From: Pseudomonas sp. Irchel 3E13
GTDB lineage: Bacteria > Pseudomonadota > Gammaproteobacteria > Pseudomonadales > Pseudomonadaceae
Assembly: GCF_900187455.1 (NCBI RefSeq)
Contig: NZ_FYDX01000021.1
Location: 1-64,000, forward strand
Direction of reading: 5' to 3'
Length of the DNA: 64,000 bases
In this document: positions 6,436-15,544 of the stretch, in pieces
Layout: every line of letters begins with the position of its first letter
How positions within the stretch are numbered: the stretch's first letter is position 1
Translations under genes and position numbers: made by a program
The notes under the pieces: generated by a model
Told to the model about the DNA's origin: nothing
Seen by the model: only the letters and a program-made list of their open reading frames with translations
Database searches by the model: none

Positions 6436-8787
6436 TCAGAAGTCGTAGCGACCGGTCACGCCCAGGGTTCGCGGCGTGCCGAGCAGGCCTTCATAGCCAC
6501 CGTTGGCCGCGCTCCACAGCGTGGTGTAGTAGGTCTTGTCGAAGGCGTTTTTCAGCCACAGGGAGACATCCCACTGGCCTTGGCCGAGGTCGCCGCGCAG
6601 GCCGGTGGAGAGGTTGACCACGGCGTAGCTGGGGATGCGCGCGTAGTCCGAATCCTCGACCACGCCCACCGCTTTTGAGCGGAACGCATAGCTGGCGGTG
6701 ACGTAGGGTTGCAGGCCGTTGGCGAGGTCCCACTGGTACTGGCCGTTGGCGTTGGCGATCCATTTCGAGGCGCCGACCACCTGGTGCCCGGAGAGGTCGC
6801 AGGACGCCGGGGCACCCGGTTGCAACGACACTTCCGGCGGGCACGGGGCATCTTTGTAGGAGAGGTAGCGGACGTCGTTGTAGGAGCCGTTGACGTTCAG
6901 CGTCAGCCCGCGCACCGGCACCAGGGTGCTTTCGAATTCCACCCCGCGTGAGCGCACCGAGCCGGCGTTGGTCAGGTACTGCACGCGGTTGGCTTCGTCG
7001 TAGGCGTTGGTCTGGTAGCCGTTGACCTGGGTCCAGAACAGGTTGGCGTTGAGTTGCAGGCGCTTGTCCCACAGCGTGCTCTTGAAGCCCAGCTCGGCGT
7101 TGTTGGCGCGCTCGGTGCCGACCAGCAGCGAATCGGCGCCGGCGACGGGCGCGGTGGCCACCGTCAGGTTGACCCCGCCGGACTTCTCGCCGTGGGACAG
7201 GGTGGCGTAGCCGAGCAGGTCATCGCTGAAGCGATAGCTGAGGTTGAGCAACCCCGACGGGCTGGCGCTGTACTGGTTGAGGTCGCCCGACTCGTAGGCG
7301 CCGACCCGGCCCTGCCGCGCGGTGGCCGCCGCCCCGGCGACGGCCGCGCCGCCCTGCGGAGCGTTGCGGTTGACCCGGGCGCTCTTCTCTTCATAGGTGC
7401 CGCGCACGCCCGCGGTGAAATCGAGGCGGTCGCTGAGGTGCCAGGTGCCTTGGGCGAATAGCGCGAAGCTGTCGGTTTCGATATGGCCTTTACCGAGGGT
7501 AGTGACGTTGGCCAGGGCGCCGGTCGGCGTGCCGTTCCAGATGTCGGCCTGCGGGCCGTAGTAGTTGAAGGAGCGGTTATCCAGGTCGGAGCCGAAGTAG
7601 TAGGCGCCGAGCACGTAGTCGAAGAAGCCGCCCGTGGGCGAGGCCAGGCGAAATTCCTGCGACCACTGTTTATCGCGCACCGAGACCCCGGCGTTGTACG
7701 CCGCCGGCACGTTGAGGCCGTCGTCGTTGCGCGGGGTGAAATCCCACCAGCGGTAGCTGCTGACCGAGGTCAGGGTGAAGTCATTGTCGAGGGTCCAGTT
7801 GGCTTCCAGCGAGGTGCCGCCCTGGAACACGGTGACGTGCTGGTCGTTGTCCAGATTGACCTTGCGCTTGCTGCCGTCGACCAGCGTCGCACCCGCCGCC
7901 GCCGCACGGCTTTCATAACGGTTGACGCCGTTGATGGTCGGCCCGGTGCTGAACAGCACGCGGGTGCCGGCGCTGGAATCTTCCTCGTTGTAGTCGCCGA
8001 TCCAGCGCAGGTTGAAGCGCTCGTTGGGCTTGTACAGCAGTTGCCCGCGGAAGCCCTGGCGCGAGCCGCCGTTGAGGGTGTGGCCGTCGTATTCGTTTTT
8101 GATGTCGCCGTCGTTGCGGGTGCGGTAGGCCGAGAAGCGGCCGGCGAGGGTGTCGCTGAGCGGACCGGAGATCGTGCCCTTGGTCTGGAAGTAGCCGTCC
8201 TCGCCCACCGAGGTTTCTATGCTGCGTTCCGGGGTGAAGCTCGGCGCGCGGGTGCTGATGTTGATGACCCCGGCGGTGGTGTTCTTGCCGAACAGGGTGC
8301 CTTGCGGGCCGCGCAGGACTTCAAGCTGCTCGATGTCCATCAGGTCGAAAACGGCCATGCCCGGGCGCCCGAGGTAGACGTTGTCGAGGTACAGCCCGAC
8401 GCTGCCTTCCAGGCCGTCGCTGGCCGGGTTGTTGCCCAGGCCGCGGATCGACACGCTGGACTGGCGCGCATGCATGTAGGCGACGTTGACGCTGGGCACC
8501 AGTTGCTGGAGGTCCTGGATGCGGTAGATGCGCTGGCTTTCCAGGGCCTGGCCGTCGAGCACGCTCATGGGGGTCGGCACGTCCTGGGCGCTTTCTTCGC
8601 GGCGGCGGGCGGTGACGGTGACCGTCTTCAACTGGCTGTCGGCCTTGGCGGCGGGGGCTGGCTCGGCGCGGCCTGCATCGGCGGCCTGCGCCGGCAGCCA
8701 GTGCGCGCTGCCCGCCAGCAGCAAGGCCAGGGGCAGGCGCTTGAGCCGCCGTGAAGACAAGGGTGCAGCGGAAGACGAAAGGCTCAT
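6436..8787 (-). CDS. TonB-dependent outer-membrane receptor (sulfatase locus)
   Basis: This 783-residue receptor has a signal peptide (about residues 1-35, ending AQA), a TonB-box-like region before a plug domain with QDVPTPMSVLDG and LEVLRGPQGTLFGKNTTAGVINI, and a 22-strand-type barrel ending in the aromatic terminus VTGRYDF. The plug motifs are typical of receptors from the family common in sphingomonads and pseudomonads that import organic solutes, rather than of classical siderophore receptors. It is divergent from a LysR regulator and sulfatase gene, which suggests uptake of a sulfate or phosphonate ester. The ligand is inferred from context only. Confidence 0.85.
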   Translation of the reverse strand: MSLSSSAAPLSSRRLKRLPLALLLAGSAHWLPAQAADAGRAEPAPAAKADSQLKTVTVTARRREESAQDVPTPMSVLDGQALESQRIYRIQDLQQLVPSVNVAYMHARQSSVSIRGLGNNPASDGLEGSVGLYLDNVYLGRPGMAVFDLMDIEQLEVLRGPQGTLFGKNTTAGVINISTRAPSFTPERSIETSVGEDGYFQTKGTISGPLSDTLAGRFSAYRTRNDGDIKNEYDGHTLNGGSRQGFRGQLLYKPNERFNLRWIGDYNEEDSSAGTRVLFSTGPTINGVNRYESRAAAAGATLVDGSKRKVNLDNDQHVTVFQGGTSLEANWTLDNDFTLTSVSSYRWWDFTPRNDDGLNVPAAYNAGVSVRDKQWSQEFRLASPTGGFFDYVLGAYYFGSDLDNRSFNYYGPQADIWNGTPTGALANVTTLGKGHIETDSFALFAQGTWHLSDRLDFTAGVRGTYEEKSARVNRNAPQGGAAVAGAAATARQGRVGAYESGDLNQYSASPSGLLNLSYRFSDDLLGYATLSHGEKSGGVNLTVATAPVAGADSLLVGTERANNAELGFKSTLWDKRLQLNANLFWTQVNGYQTNAYDEANRVQYLTNAGSVRSRGVEFESTLVPVRGLTLNVNGSYNDVRYLSYKDAPCPPEVSLQPGAPASCDLSGHQVVGASKWIANANGQYQWDLANGLQPYVTASYAFRSKAVGVVEDSDYARIPSYAVVNLSTGLRGDLGQGQWDVSLWLKNAFDKTYYTTLWSAANGGYEGLLGTPRTLGVTGRYDF

Positions 8788-8931
8788 GAGCGGCTCCTGT
8801 TCAGGAAATTCTTATTCCCTGAAGTTATTTATTTATGTTTTTACATATGTTTACCGAATAAGAGATTGCCTTTATAAGGAGTGCAACCGAGGCAGAGCAA
8901 ATGCATTTGCCCGATACTTTTTATGTGAAAA
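8788..8931. promoter_or_regulatory. Divergent promoter region, receptor / LysR
   Basis: This 144-bp spacer is very AT-rich. Inverted arms CTTATTC (8811-8817) and GAATAAG (8856-8862) span 52 bp. A LysR-type or CysB-type regulator could bind here and control both directions. Confidence 0.5.
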
Positions 8932-9882
8932 ATGCATATCGATCTTCGCCAACTCCGCCACCTGATCGCCCTCGCCGAGCACCGCAGCTTCGTCGCCGCG
9001 GCGAGCGCGGTGAACCTCTCGCAATCGGCGTTCAGCCGCAGCATTCAGGCGCTGGAGCACAGCGCCGGGTGTCAGTTGGTGGATCGCTCGAACAAGGAAT
9101 TGCCGCCGACCAAGCAGGGCCTGGTGGTGCTGGAACATGCGCGCCGGCTGGTCAGTGGCGCGTGCCAGTTGAGCAACGAGATCCGCCAGTTCAACGGCCT
9201 GGAAGCCGGCGAACTGCGCTTTGGTTGTGGCCCGGCGCCCGCTGCTGGGCTGGTGCCGCGGGCTATCGCCGGCTTTATCGAGCGGTATCCGAAGGCGAGG
9301 GTGCAGTTTCAGGTGGATGACTGGCAGAGCCTGAACCGCCGCCTGCTGGCCGAAGACTTCGAGTTCTTCGTCGCCGACACCCGCAGCTTCGAGGCCGACC
9401 CCACTTACCAAACCCTGCGCCTGAAACCGCGCCGTTGGTATTTCTGCTGTCGCGCCGGGCATCCGCTGGCCGCCCGCGCCAGTGTCAGCGCCGAAGAATT
9501 GCTGCAGTACCCGCTGGCGGTGACCCTGCGCCCGCCAAACCTGCGCAAGGTCATCGCCGACCTCAGCGGCCACCCGGATGTGGAGGCCAATGTCGAATGC
9601 GAAAACAGCCACAGCCTGCTCACCGTGGTCCTGCACTCCAACGCCATTGGCATCTGCGGCGCCTACAGCGACAGCCTGCGCAGCACGCGGGGCGAGCTGG
9701 TGCGGCTGAAGATCGACGGGCTGAACGACGACTGTGAAGAGCTTTACACCCGCTACGGCATCGTCAGCCGCGCGCGCCAACGCCTGGCGCCATTGGCCGA
9801 GGCGATGATCGAGCAGATCGTGCGCACCGACCAGAACGAGGAAGACCTCGACGCCGCCGCCCTGGAACGCCTGGCCGTGTGA
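8932..9882 (+). CDS. LysR-family transcriptional regulator
   Basis: This 316-residue LysR regulator has an N-terminal winged helix-turn-helix (residues 2-60: LRQLRHLIALAEHRSF, LSQSAFSRSIQALEHSAG). An effector-binding domain of the periplasmic-binding-protein fold begins near residue 92 (GELRFGCGPAPAAGLVPRAI). It is divergent from the TonB receptor and lies 100 bp upstream of a sulfatase gene on its own strand, so it most likely controls both. The C-terminal tail (about 295-316) is acidic and longer than usual. Its effector is unknown; sulfur-ester metabolism is suggested by the neighbours. Confidence 0.9.
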   Translation: MHIDLRQLRHLIALAEHRSFVAAASAVNLSQSAFSRSIQALEHSAGCQLVDRSNKELPPTKQGLVVLEHARRLVSGACQLSNEIRQFNGLEAGELRFGCGPAPAAGLVPRAIAGFIERYPKARVQFQVDDWQSLNRRLLAEDFEFFVADTRSFEADPTYQTLRLKPRRWYFCCRAGHPLAARASVSAEELLQYPLAVTLRPPNLRKVIADLSGHPDVEANVECENSHSLLTVVLHSNAIGICGAYSDSLRSTRGELVRLKIDGLNDDCEELYTRYGIVSRARQRLAPLAEAMIEQIVRTDQNEEDLDAAALERLAV

Positions 9883-9982
9883 GGCGTTGCGCCGGACGCA
9901 TCGCCGGTATTCGGCAAATGCGCTTGTCGCCGGGCGCCGTGGCGGCGAAAACAGTCGCCTGCCCTTTCATCCGGTGACTGCC

Positions 9983-11596
9983 ATGCCCCAGCCTTCTCCC
10001 GTGCGCAACGTGCTGTACATCATGTGCGACCAACTGCGTCGCGATTACCTGTCTTGCTACGGCCATCCGCACCTGCACACGCCGAACATCGACCGTCTCG
10101 CGGCAGCCGGCGTGCGCTTCAGTCGCGCCTACACCCAGGGCACGATTTGCGGGCCGTCGCGGATGTCGGCCTACACCGGCCGTTACGTCAGCAGCCATCA
10201 GGTCTCGTGGAACGCCGTGCCGTTGCCGCTGGAGGAACTGACCCTCGGCGACTACCTGCGCCCGGCCGGCATCCGCACCGCGCTGGTGGGCAAGACCCAC
10301 GCCACGCCCAACCTCGACGCCCAGCAGCACCTGCACCTCGACCCGGCCAGCGCTGCCGTCGAGCAGCTCAACGAGGTGGGTTTCGAGCCCTATGTGCGGC
10401 ATGACGGCATCTTCCCCGACGACCCGCTGTTCAGCGACAAACGCGAAACCGCGCCCTACACCCGTTACCTGCGCGAGCACGGTTTCGACGGCGACAACCC
10501 CTGGCACACCTGGGCCAACGCCGCCGAGGGCGAAAACGGCGAGGTGCTCAGCGGCTGGCACATGCGCAACGCCCATTTGCCGACCCGCCTGCCGGAACAG
10601 CATTCCGAGACCGTCTACACCACCGACCGCGCCATCGACTTCATCCGCGAACAGGCCGAGCAGCCGTGGTGCCTGCACCTGTCGTACATCAAGCCGCACT
10701 GGCCCTATATCGCCCCGGCGCCGTACCACGCGCTGTATGGCGCCGCGCAGGTGCAACCGGCGGTGCGCGCCGAGGAATCGCGGCTCAGCGACCACCCGGT
10801 GTACGCCGCGTTTCGCCAGCATCAGGAGAGCGTGAATTTCTCCCGCGACGACGTGCGATTGAAGGTGATCCCGACGTACATGGGCTTGATCAAGCAGATC
10901 GACGACCAGCTCGGCCGGCTGTTCTATGAGCTGCAGAGCAGCGGGCGCTGGGACGACACGCTGATTGTGTTCACCAGCGACCACGGGGATTTCCTGGGTG
11001 ACCACTGGCTGGGGGAAAAGGAGTTTTTACTGGAGCCGGCGGTGGGTGTGCCGTTGATCGTGCGGGACCCGCGACCGCAGGCGGACGCCACCCGGGGCAC
11101 GGTGGACGAGCGCCTGGTGGAAACCATCGACGCCGTACCGACTTTCCTCGACGCCCTCGGCCTGCCGCCCGCCGACCACCGACTGGAGGGGCGTTCGCTG
11201 GTGCCGCTGCTGCACGGCACTGCATCGGACTGGCGGCGCTATGCGATTGCCGAGTACGACTACGCCTTCCAGTCACCGGCGCGGGAACGGCTGGGCCAGC
11301 CCATCGACCGTTGCCGCATGACCATGGTGCGCAGCGAGCGCTGGAAGTACCTGGCGTATGACGGTTTCAGGGCGCAGTTATTCGACCTGGAGAATGACCC
11401 GGAGGAATTGAACGACCTTGGCGCTGACCCGGCGTATGCGGCGGTGCGCGAGGAGCATCAGGGGTATTTGTGGGAATGGCTGCGCGGCTTGAAGCGCCGC
11501 ACCACCATCAGCCATGCCGAGATCGAACGGCGAGGGCAGTGGTTCAGGTATGGCGAACCGCGGGAGGACAGTGTGGTGAAGATTGGGGTTTGGTAA
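9983..11596 (+). CDS. Sulfatase-superfamily hydrolase (formylglycine type; arylsulfatase or phosphonate monoester hydrolase-like)
   Basis: This 537-residue cytosolic enzyme belongs to the alkaline phosphatase/sulfatase superfamily. The maturation motif C-G-P-S-R (Cys56) precedes MSAYTGR, so Cys56 should become the catalytic formylglycine. Metal-site motifs are MCDQLRRD (Asp16) and FTSDHGDFLGDH. The layout, especially GLIKQIDDQLGRLF, WDDTLIVFTSDHGD and the long C-terminal part, resembles phosphonate monoester hydrolase and related arylsulfatases more than choline sulfatase. The ATG at 9983 is chosen because the protein then begins VRNVLYIMCDQ as family members do; an in-frame start exists at 9887. 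There is no signal peptide, so the substrate must be imported. The DNA remains GC-rich as in its neighbours. Confidence 0.85.
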   Translation: MPQPSPVRNVLYIMCDQLRRDYLSCYGHPHLHTPNIDRLAAAGVRFSRAYTQGTICGPSRMSAYTGRYVSSHQVSWNAVPLPLEELTLGDYLRPAGIRTALVGKTHATPNLDAQQHLHLDPASAAVEQLNEVGFEPYVRHDGIFPDDPLFSDKRETAPYTRYLREHGFDGDNPWHTWANAAEGENGEVLSGWHMRNAHLPTRLPEQHSETVYTTDRAIDFIREQAEQPWCLHLSYIKPHWPYIAPAPYHALYGAAQVQPAVRAEESRLSDHPVYAAFRQHQESVNFSRDDVRLKVIPTYMGLIKQIDDQLGRLFYELQSSGRWDDTLIVFTSDHGDFLGDHWLGEKEFLLEPAVGVPLIVRDPRPQADATRGTVDERLVETIDAVPTFLDALGLPPADHRLEGRSLVPLLHGTASDWRRYAIAEYDYAFQSPARERLGQPIDRCRMTMVRSERWKYLAYDGFRAQLFDLENDPEELNDLGADPAYAAVREEHQGYLWEWLRGLKRRTTISHAEIERRGQWFRYGEPREDSVVKIGVW

Positions 11597-11605
11597 TTGG
11601 CGGGG

Positions 11606-11822
11606 CTGGCATGTCTTCAGGGTCCTTGAGATCGAGCGCCGCCCGCGCATCGCGAGCAAGCTCGCTCCTACAGAGGTTTGCAACGTACCTATGTCTGTCA
11701 GGCCATGGCACGTTGCAATCACTGTAGGAGCGAGCTTGCTCGCGATGCGCCGGCGGCGCTCAATCTTGAAAGCGCTGAAGAACTATCGCCTAGCACTTGG
11801 TGGCCATAACCAGATCCTCTGA
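11606..11822. repeat. Composite REP-flanked repeat, short form (copy 2 of 3)
   Basis: Inverted REP cores near 11650-11672 and 11724-11747, with GATCGAGCGCCGC-type arms, enclose a short spacer holding GCAACGTACC and its partner. The right flank (CTATCGCCTAGCACTTGGTGGCC to CAGATCCTCTGA) matches the right flank of the copy at 21900-22262. This repeat fills the 315-bp gap between the sulfatase gene and the DUF2789 gene. Confidence 0.8.
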
Positions 11823-11911
11823 GCCCCAAAACAGCACCGACCATTCCCTGACCTAAACTTTCACTCCCCAAGGCGATCAATCCCTTAACCCCCCAGCCCA
11901 AGGAGTGCCCC

Positions 11912-12151
11912 ATGGAATTGACCAACCACAAATTCTCGGAGTTGTTCAAACAGCTTGGCCTGCCCGACGATCCCAAGGGCATCGATCAATTCATCACCAG
12001 CCATTCGCCGCTCAAAAATGAAATCAAGCTGGTGGATGCACCGTTCTGGACGCCCTCGCAGAGGGCCTTTCTCAAGGACCAGTTCATTGAGGATTCCGAT
12101 TGGATCGTGATGGTCGATCAGCTTAACGAGGCCCTCAGAAATAAACGCTGA
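11912..12151 (+). CDS. DUF2789 family protein
   Basis: This small acidic protein of 79 residues reads MELTNHKFSELFKQLGLPDD at its start and has FWTPSQRAFLKDQF in the middle. That matches DUF2789, a short all-helical family widespread in gamma-proteobacteria and of unknown role. An AAGGAG ribosome site lies 8 bases upstream. It is monocistronic as far as can be seen; the following gene starts 65 bases later and may be co-transcribed. Confidence 0.85.
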   Translation: MELTNHKFSELFKQLGLPDDPKGIDQFITSHSPLKNEIKLVDAPFWTPSQRAFLKDQFIEDSDWIVMVDQLNEALRNKR

Positions 12152-12216
12152 GCGGCACCCTATGTCCCCAGTTGGCGTTGCTATGCTCAGAAAAAAACAA
12201 CAAGGGGACAGCGCCA

Positions 12217-12855
12217 ATGAAAGACCCCTACGCCGTTGGCTTCTGGGCTGCCGTGACAGCCTTGAGCCTGCTGACCGCCGGTTATTTCTACGGGGTCAGG
12301 GAAGTCCACCAGCTCGATCAGGCCCGGCAGTTCCTCTACGGATCCGCCGGTCTGATTGCGGCCCTCGCCTTGAGCGCGTTGGCCTGGATTCGCTGGCAAC
12401 TGCTCAAGGTGCGCCGACGCCAGTTGGAACAGGGCCGGACGATGGTCGCTATCTGGAACACCAAGGTGGCGCTGCGTCGGGTCGAAACCGTGTTCGATCG
12501 CTATTTTTGGGGGAGTTACTGGCAACCTGGACGCACCTTCCAGGAAGTCATGGGCGAACTCGAAGGCACGCCGCTCGAGCGTAGCCTGGAAGCCCTCAAG
12601 GCGCAGTGCCAGGAACTCGATCAGGAAATCCACGACCACCACCGCCACTGGCTGAACAATGCCCGCGAGCTGTCCAGCGTGGCGGCGGCCATGGCCCGCG
12701 AGCGCTACCAGCTCGACCTGTGCGATTCGCAACAGAGCCAGCGGCGCGGCGGCGCGGTGCTCAACCGCGACCTGGAAGTGCTGGTGTACACCTGGTCGGC
12801 GCGGTTGCGCAGCTTCGACCACCAGCTCGACGAGCTGGAGGGCGAATACCGCTGA
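12217..12855 (+). CDS. Hypothetical inner-membrane protein with coiled-coil cytoplasmic domain
   Basis: This 212-residue protein has two predicted membrane helices near the N-terminus (about 7-24, VGFWAAVTALSLLTAGYF, and 37-56, SAGLIAALALSALAWIRW). A charged, mostly helical region follows, with long Leu/Glu/Arg heptad-like stretches. The ATG at 12217 is chosen over an upstream in-frame start because AAGGGGA lies at proper distance. No known domain is recognised. Convergent with the CBS-domain gene, with 7 bp between the two stop codons. Confidence 0.7.
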   Translation: MKDPYAVGFWAAVTALSLLTAGYFYGVREVHQLDQARQFLYGSAGLIAALALSALAWIRWQLLKVRRRQLEQGRTMVAIWNTKVALRRVETVFDRYFWGSYWQPGRTFQEVMGELEGTPLERSLEALKAQCQELDQEIHDHHRHWLNNARELSSVAAAMARERYQLDLCDSQQSQRRGGAVLNRDLEVLVYTWSARLRSFDHQLDELEGEYR

Positions 12856-12862
12856 AGGGCGA

Positions 12863-13303
12863 TCACTCGCCGCGGATGTACTGCTCCAACTGACGAATCA
12901 GGTCGGCCTGTTCGGCGATGGCTTCCTTGACCAGGTCGCCGATCGACAGCAGGCCGAGCAGCTCGCCGTTCTCGACCACCGGCAGGTGCCGCAGGTGACT
13001 GTCGGTCATCATGTTCATGCAGGTGTCGACATTCTGGTGGGAATCCACGGTGATCACCGGCGAGCTCATGATCTCGCTGACCGCCGTGCCGACCGAAGAC
13101 CGGCCCTTGAGCACCATCTTGCGCGCATAGTCGCGCTCACTGACGATCCCCACCACCTTGCCGCCCTCGACCACCGGCAGCGCACCGACGTTCTTCTCGG
13201 CCATCACCAACAGCGCTTCCAGCACCGTCTGGTGAGGCTTGATGGTGTAGACCTGTTGAACGTGCTGGGACTTCAACTTCAATAGCTGTGCCACGGTTTT
13301 CAT
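12863..13303 (-). CDS. Tandem CBS-domain protein
   Basis: This 146-residue cytosolic protein consists of two CBS motifs forming one Bateman module. CBS1 covers about residues 9-65 (PHQTVLEALLVMAEKNVGAL..VVGIVSERDYARKM) and CBS2 about 77-132 (SPVITVDSHQNVDTCMNMMTDSHLRHLPV). The SERDYARK and LRHLPV signatures are typical of stand-alone CBS proteins that bind adenine nucleotides and report energy status. The internal ATG at 13301-13303 is preferred, as upstream codons read through low-quality N-terminal sequence. The partner is unknown. Confidence 0.9.
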   Translation of the reverse strand: MKTVAQLLKLKSQHVQQVYTIKPHQTVLEALLVMAEKNVGALPVVEGGKVVGIVSERDYARKMVLKGRSSVGTAVSEIMSSPVITVDSHQNVDTCMNMMTDSHLRHLPVVENGELLGLLSIGDLVKEAIAEQADLIRQLEQYIRGE

Positions 13304-13451
13304 TGCGCGCCCTCTGCATGGGGGTTGGGTGTAGGAACGCCAGATACCCTCAAGAATCGTGCACGCGGGGCAAGGGGGCAAGGCCGAAAACGGCATGAAC
13401 CCGATTGAAAAGCGTCATCGCCGGTTTTTTTGTCGCCTAACCCCCGCTGGA

Positions 13452-15311
13452 TCAACTTTTCTGCACGATCACCTGGCTGCCCAGGTCATGAATCATCGCT
13501 TCCAGCGTCGGCTGCAAGGCGCGGAACATCTCCGGCGAACAGACCGCTCCCGGGTTGTGGAAATCCAGGCGCCGGGTGACCACCACGGTGTTGCCCTCGC
13601 GGCGGTAGTCGGCGCTGTAGTCGACGTACTCGGCCTTGAGCGACACCGGCTTGGGCGTGGCGATGATTTCCACCTGGGCCGGGAATTCGAAGCGGGCGAC
13701 TTCCTCGGTCACCCCCGAAATGCAGGTGAACGCCTGGTTCCGTTCCTTCTCGGTGACGAAGCCGAAGACGTTCTGCGCGATGCCGCCGGTGAAGCTGCTC
13801 AGGGTCGGCATGCCGATCGGGCCGGGCAGGTTGACCAGGTTGCGGGTATGACCGTTGATCGTCAGGGCGAAGTTGTAGCCCTGCTTGTCCAGTTTCTTGC
13901 CCTCGACGGAGCCGCTGCCGGACTGGCCATAGGCGCTGAGGATGCGCTGCATGAGCATGTCGCGCTCGGCCGCCGGCATGTTGCGCAGGCCGTAGCGGTT
14001 CAGCTCGGCGGCCCAGCCCTGGATGGTCGAGTCATGCTTGAAGTCCGCCGCGCCGCTGTCGCTGATGTTGAAGGTGGTGGTGCTTTTCACCAGGCTTGGC
14101 TGGACCGCTGGGGTGTGGCCGAGGGTGGCCGGACCGGTCAGCACGGTGGGTTTGTCGAGCACCGGCACGGGCAGGAAACCGGCGGCGATGGCTTTCATCG
14201 TCGGGTCCAGGTACAGGTCCAGGCTCGGCACGTAGGTAATGCTGTGGTTGATCACCCCGAGGGTCGGCACCTTCGGCAACACGTAGGCGGTGCCGAGGTT
14301 GACCAGCGCCGGCGTGCCGTGGATATCCACCGCCTCCAGCAGGGCCAGCAGCAGCGCGACATGGTCCTTGCAGTCGCCATAGCGGTTGCTCAGCACGGTA
14401 TCGGCGGCATGCGGCACCACGCCGCCGGCACCGATATAGACGGCGACGTAGCGGATGTTCTTGCGCACCCAGTCACTCAGCACCAGGGCCTTGGCCCGCG
14501 GCTCGCTGACGTTGGCGGTGAGCGATTTTGCCAGCTCGGCGATTGCCGGGGTCACCTCGACCTTGGCCCGCGCCGCGTAGGCTTGGGCGAAGGCGGCGTA
14601 ATCCTTGAAGGTCGACACCGCCAGGTACTGGCCGTAGTCGGCGTAAGCCACTGAGCCGATCTCCCGGCGCGGTTGCTTCGCGGGCTGGTAGTCCCAGCGG
14701 TAGACCTTGCGCCCGGCCTCGGCTTTCGGGCTCGATGCCTTGAAGCCCTTGGCCTCGGCGTTCAGCGCGAGTCCGGTGGGCAGGTCGTAGATCAGGGTCA
14801 GTTGTTTGGTCGGGCTCAGTTCAGGGAACACCAGTTCCTCGAACTGGCCGGGGAACAACGCCGTGTTGCGCTGGCGCTTGTAGGTCAGCACCAGCCGGTC
14901 GCCGACCGCCACCTCGGGGAAGATCACCACTTTGACCAGGCTGTCGAAGAACATCGGCGCGTCGGCCGACGCCTGCTCCTGTTGTTCCTTGATCTGCTCG
15001 GCAGTGACCGCGACTTTGCGGCCATCAGGCTTCTGGGTGTACGCCTCGACCACGTCGAGGGCTTCCAGGGTGCGGTTATACGGCAGGGACTGCTGGGCGC
15101 GGGCCTTGATCGCGCGTTCTTCATTGATCAGGTAAACCAGCTCGTGGCGTACCTCGAAACTGCCGTCGGCTTCTACCCGAGTGGTGCGGATGTCCTTTTC
15201 CACGGTGATCGACTTGTCGCTGCCGTCCTCGGCGGCGTGGGCCAGGTTCAAGGTGAACAGGCAAACCAGCAGGCCCAGCCACTGTGCCGGGCGTGAAACG
15301 AACCACTTCAT
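13452..15311 (-). CDS. Exported DUF3857 / transglutaminase-like protein
   Basis: This is a 619-residue secreted or periplasmic protein. A signal peptide covers residues 1-27 (AQWLGLLVCLFTLNLAHA). A DUF3857 domain (about 35-200) is followed by a transglutaminase-like cysteine protease core (about 270-400), in which RYGDCKDHVALL carries the catalytic Cys. NHSITYVPSLDLYLDPT supplies the His and Asp positions, and a beta-rich C-terminal domain follows. The ATG at 15309-15311 is chosen because it directly precedes the signal peptide. The family is widespread; its role, perhaps peptide or envelope remodelling, is not established. Confidence 0.85.
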   Translation of the reverse strand: MKWFVSRPAQWLGLLVCLFTLNLAHAAEDGSDKSITVEKDIRTTRVEADGSFEVRHELVYLINEERAIKARAQQSLPYNRTLEALDVVEAYTQKPDGRKVAVTAEQIKEQQEQASADAPMFFDSLVKVVIFPEVAVGDRLVLTYKRQRNTALFPGQFEELVFPELSPTKQLTLIYDLPTGLALNAEAKGFKASSPKAEAGRKVYRWDYQPAKQPRREIGSVAYADYGQYLAVSTFKDYAAFAQAYAARAKVEVTPAIAELAKSLTANVSEPRAKALVLSDWVRKNIRYVAVYIGAGGVVPHAADTVLSNRYGDCKDHVALLLALLEAVDIHGTPALVNLGTAYVLPKVPTLGVINHSITYVPSLDLYLDPTMKAIAAGFLPVPVLDKPTVLTGPATLGHTPAVQPSLVKSTTTFNISDSGAADFKHDSTIQGWAAELNRYGLRNMPAAERDMLMQRILSAYGQSGSGSVEGKKLDKQGYNFALTINGHTRNLVNLPGPIGMPTLSSFTGGIAQNVFGFVTEKERNQAFTCISGVTEEVARFEFPAQVEIIATPKPVSLKAEYVDYSADYRREGNTVVVTRRLDFHNPGAVCSPEMFRALQPTLEAMIHDLGSQVIVQKS

Positions 15312-15544
15312 AGAGATCCTTCTTGCAAAAATTCCAGGACTGACAGACGAAATGCGAATCAGTTGTAGGAGATTTTGCCTGAGAAGGTGGCCGTGATGGA
15401 ATGTTGCCCCTCGTGGCTCATGTGTCACGAGGCCATGACCGCATTTGCCACGTACCCTTCGCGCTTGCACGCATCGCAGGTTAAATTGCCATTATTTCCC
15501 GGCCATCGCCCGTGCCGCGGCACACCGAGCAAGGAGCAACAACC

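Noticed and set aside
9887..9982. Extended N-terminus of the sulfatase-family enzyme
   Set aside because: The extra 32 residues are Arg-rich with no family counterpart; the ATG at 9983 gives the expected N-terminal strand.
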